DNA of 64,000 bases from Thermophagus xiamenensis (lineage in GTDB: Bacteria; Bacteroidota; Bacteroidia; Bacteroidales; Marinilabiliaceae), in assembly GCF_900112795.1 (NCBI RefSeq), contig NZ_FONA01000011.1:1-64000 (forward strand). The letters are read 5' to 3'. How positions within the stretch are numbered: the first letter of the stretch is position 1; every line of letters begins with the position of its first letter. Shown piece after piece: positions 63,472-64,000 of this stretch. A program made the translations under genes and the position numbers. A model generated the notes under the pieces. The model ran no database searches. It was not told the DNA's origin and saw only the letters and a program-made list of their open reading frames with translations.

Positions 63472-64000
63472 ATGCGTGAAATTATTTTTTTGTTGTTAAT
63501 GTGTTTGGTTGCAGCTTCGTGTGAGTCAAATGACCCTGAACCTGATGCAACACCGGAATCACTTTCGGTTTCGTATGTTTATATCGGCGATGAGGCACTT
63601 TATGTCGGCGTCCAGAATGAAAATATTGCCGTTGATGAACCAATAGAGATAAGATTCAATCAATCGGTTAATCTACAATCGGCACAGAAAAATATTACTC
63701 TTAGTAACAGCGACGGGGCAGAGCCGGAACTTACCTTTTCGTCCTTTAATAAAAATAAACTTCTAAAAATAGAACATCCCATTCTGGATGAAAACAGTAC
63801 ATATACCCTTTCGCTTAAGTCGGACCTGAAAGGGGAAAATAACGAAATTTTCGAAGGTCAGGATTATACCTTTACAACACTTTCCAGGCCTTTGGTTTTG
63901 GAATCCATAACCATTGATGATGAGCAATTAAACACTGCTCAGAAAATTACGGATGTGAGCTTAAAGCCTCTGATTGACCTCAATTTTAATCTATCCATTG
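63472..64000 (+). CDS. Lipoprotein with Ig-like (Big_5-type) domains, cut by window end
   Basis: The first 176 codons of a longer gene are present. The signal is MREIIFLLLMCLVAASC. An Ig-like domain follows (about 30-140), with EPIEIRFNQSVNLQSAQKNI and NSTYTLSLKSDLKG, as in SbsA-type Big_5 domains. A second similar domain starts near residue 145. The remainder, possibly an enzyme domain, lies outside the window. It sits in the second utilisation locus on the same strand. Confidence 0.8.
   Translation, partial: MREIIFLLLMCLVAASCESNDPEPDATPESLSVSYVYIGDEALYVGVQNENIAVDEPIEIRFNQSVNLQSAQKNITLSNSDGAEPELTFSSFNKNKLLKIEHPILDENSTYTLSLKSDLKGENNEIFEGQDYTFTTLSRPLVLESITIDDEQLNTAQKITDVSLKPLIDLNFNLSI

Overview
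The window comes from a gliding-lineage member of the Bacteroidetes (Bacteroidota), most likely an anaerobic or facultative Marinilabiliales-type organism; the genus is inference. Supporting marks are two SusC/SusD pairs, a GldB lipoprotein, a PorT-like barrel, an amylase with a type IX secretion (T9SS) sorting domain, an ECF sigma factor plus glycosyltransferase pair, AT-rich spacers without clear Shine-Dalgarno sites, and promoter-like TAnnTTTG motifs.

1-990: gene-poor, with inverted repeats, a 24-bp tandem duplication and two copies of a twin-hairpin REP-like element. 990-20770: a GFA-family gene, then a complete starch/maltodextrin utilisation locus. Its minus-strand arm encodes an MFS sugar transporter, beta-phosphoglucomutase, a GH65 maltose phosphorylase, a SusA-like neopullulanase and a GH13 lipoprotein. 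Its plus-strand arm encodes SusC, SusD, SusE and a T9SS-secreted GH13 amylase. A LacI regulator sits between the arms. Starch would be cut outside, bound and imported by SusCDE, trimmed in the periplasm, carried inward by the MFS protein, and split phosphorolytically to glucose plus beta-glucose-1-phosphate, which becomes glucose-6-phosphate. Both arms carry LacI-type operator-like palindromes; the one before susC is a perfect 42-bp palindrome.

20980-49550: mostly housekeeping genes: pcm, an MBL hydrolase, gcvP, an ankyrin lipoprotein, tpx, a secreted beta-sandwich protein, ddl/rluD/PASTA, rpmH, rsmG, the sigma factor and glycosyltransferase, tgt, an LptF/G permease, carboxyltransferase and biotin carrier subunits, a 2[4Fe-4S] ferredoxin, a nitrilase fused to 5-formyl-THF cyclo-ligase, gldB, a PorT-like barrel, nadE, lplA, a cupin and ispE. 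rpmH (52 aa) and the ferredoxin (55 aa) are very short genes.

49620-64000: a GH20 hexosaminidase, a GNAT acetyltransferase whose start codon falls on a repeat boundary, an unknown lipoprotein, then a second utilisation locus. That locus has a SusR-like membrane regulator (propeller, Y_Y_Y, TM, LuxR-type HTH) divergent from susC, susD, a double-LamG lipoprotein and an Ig-like lipoprotein cut by the window end. Its substrate cannot be told from here.

The most unusual content is non-coding: a dispersed ~101-bp repeat family (31.8, 33.3, 43.6, 51.3-51.7 kb, partial at 30.6 kb) whose copies keep a hairpin while changing its stem sequence, and a 21-bp minisatellite at 46.96-47.17 kb that is open in a reading frame on each strand. 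No tRNA, rRNA, CRISPR array or intact insertion sequence was recognised.
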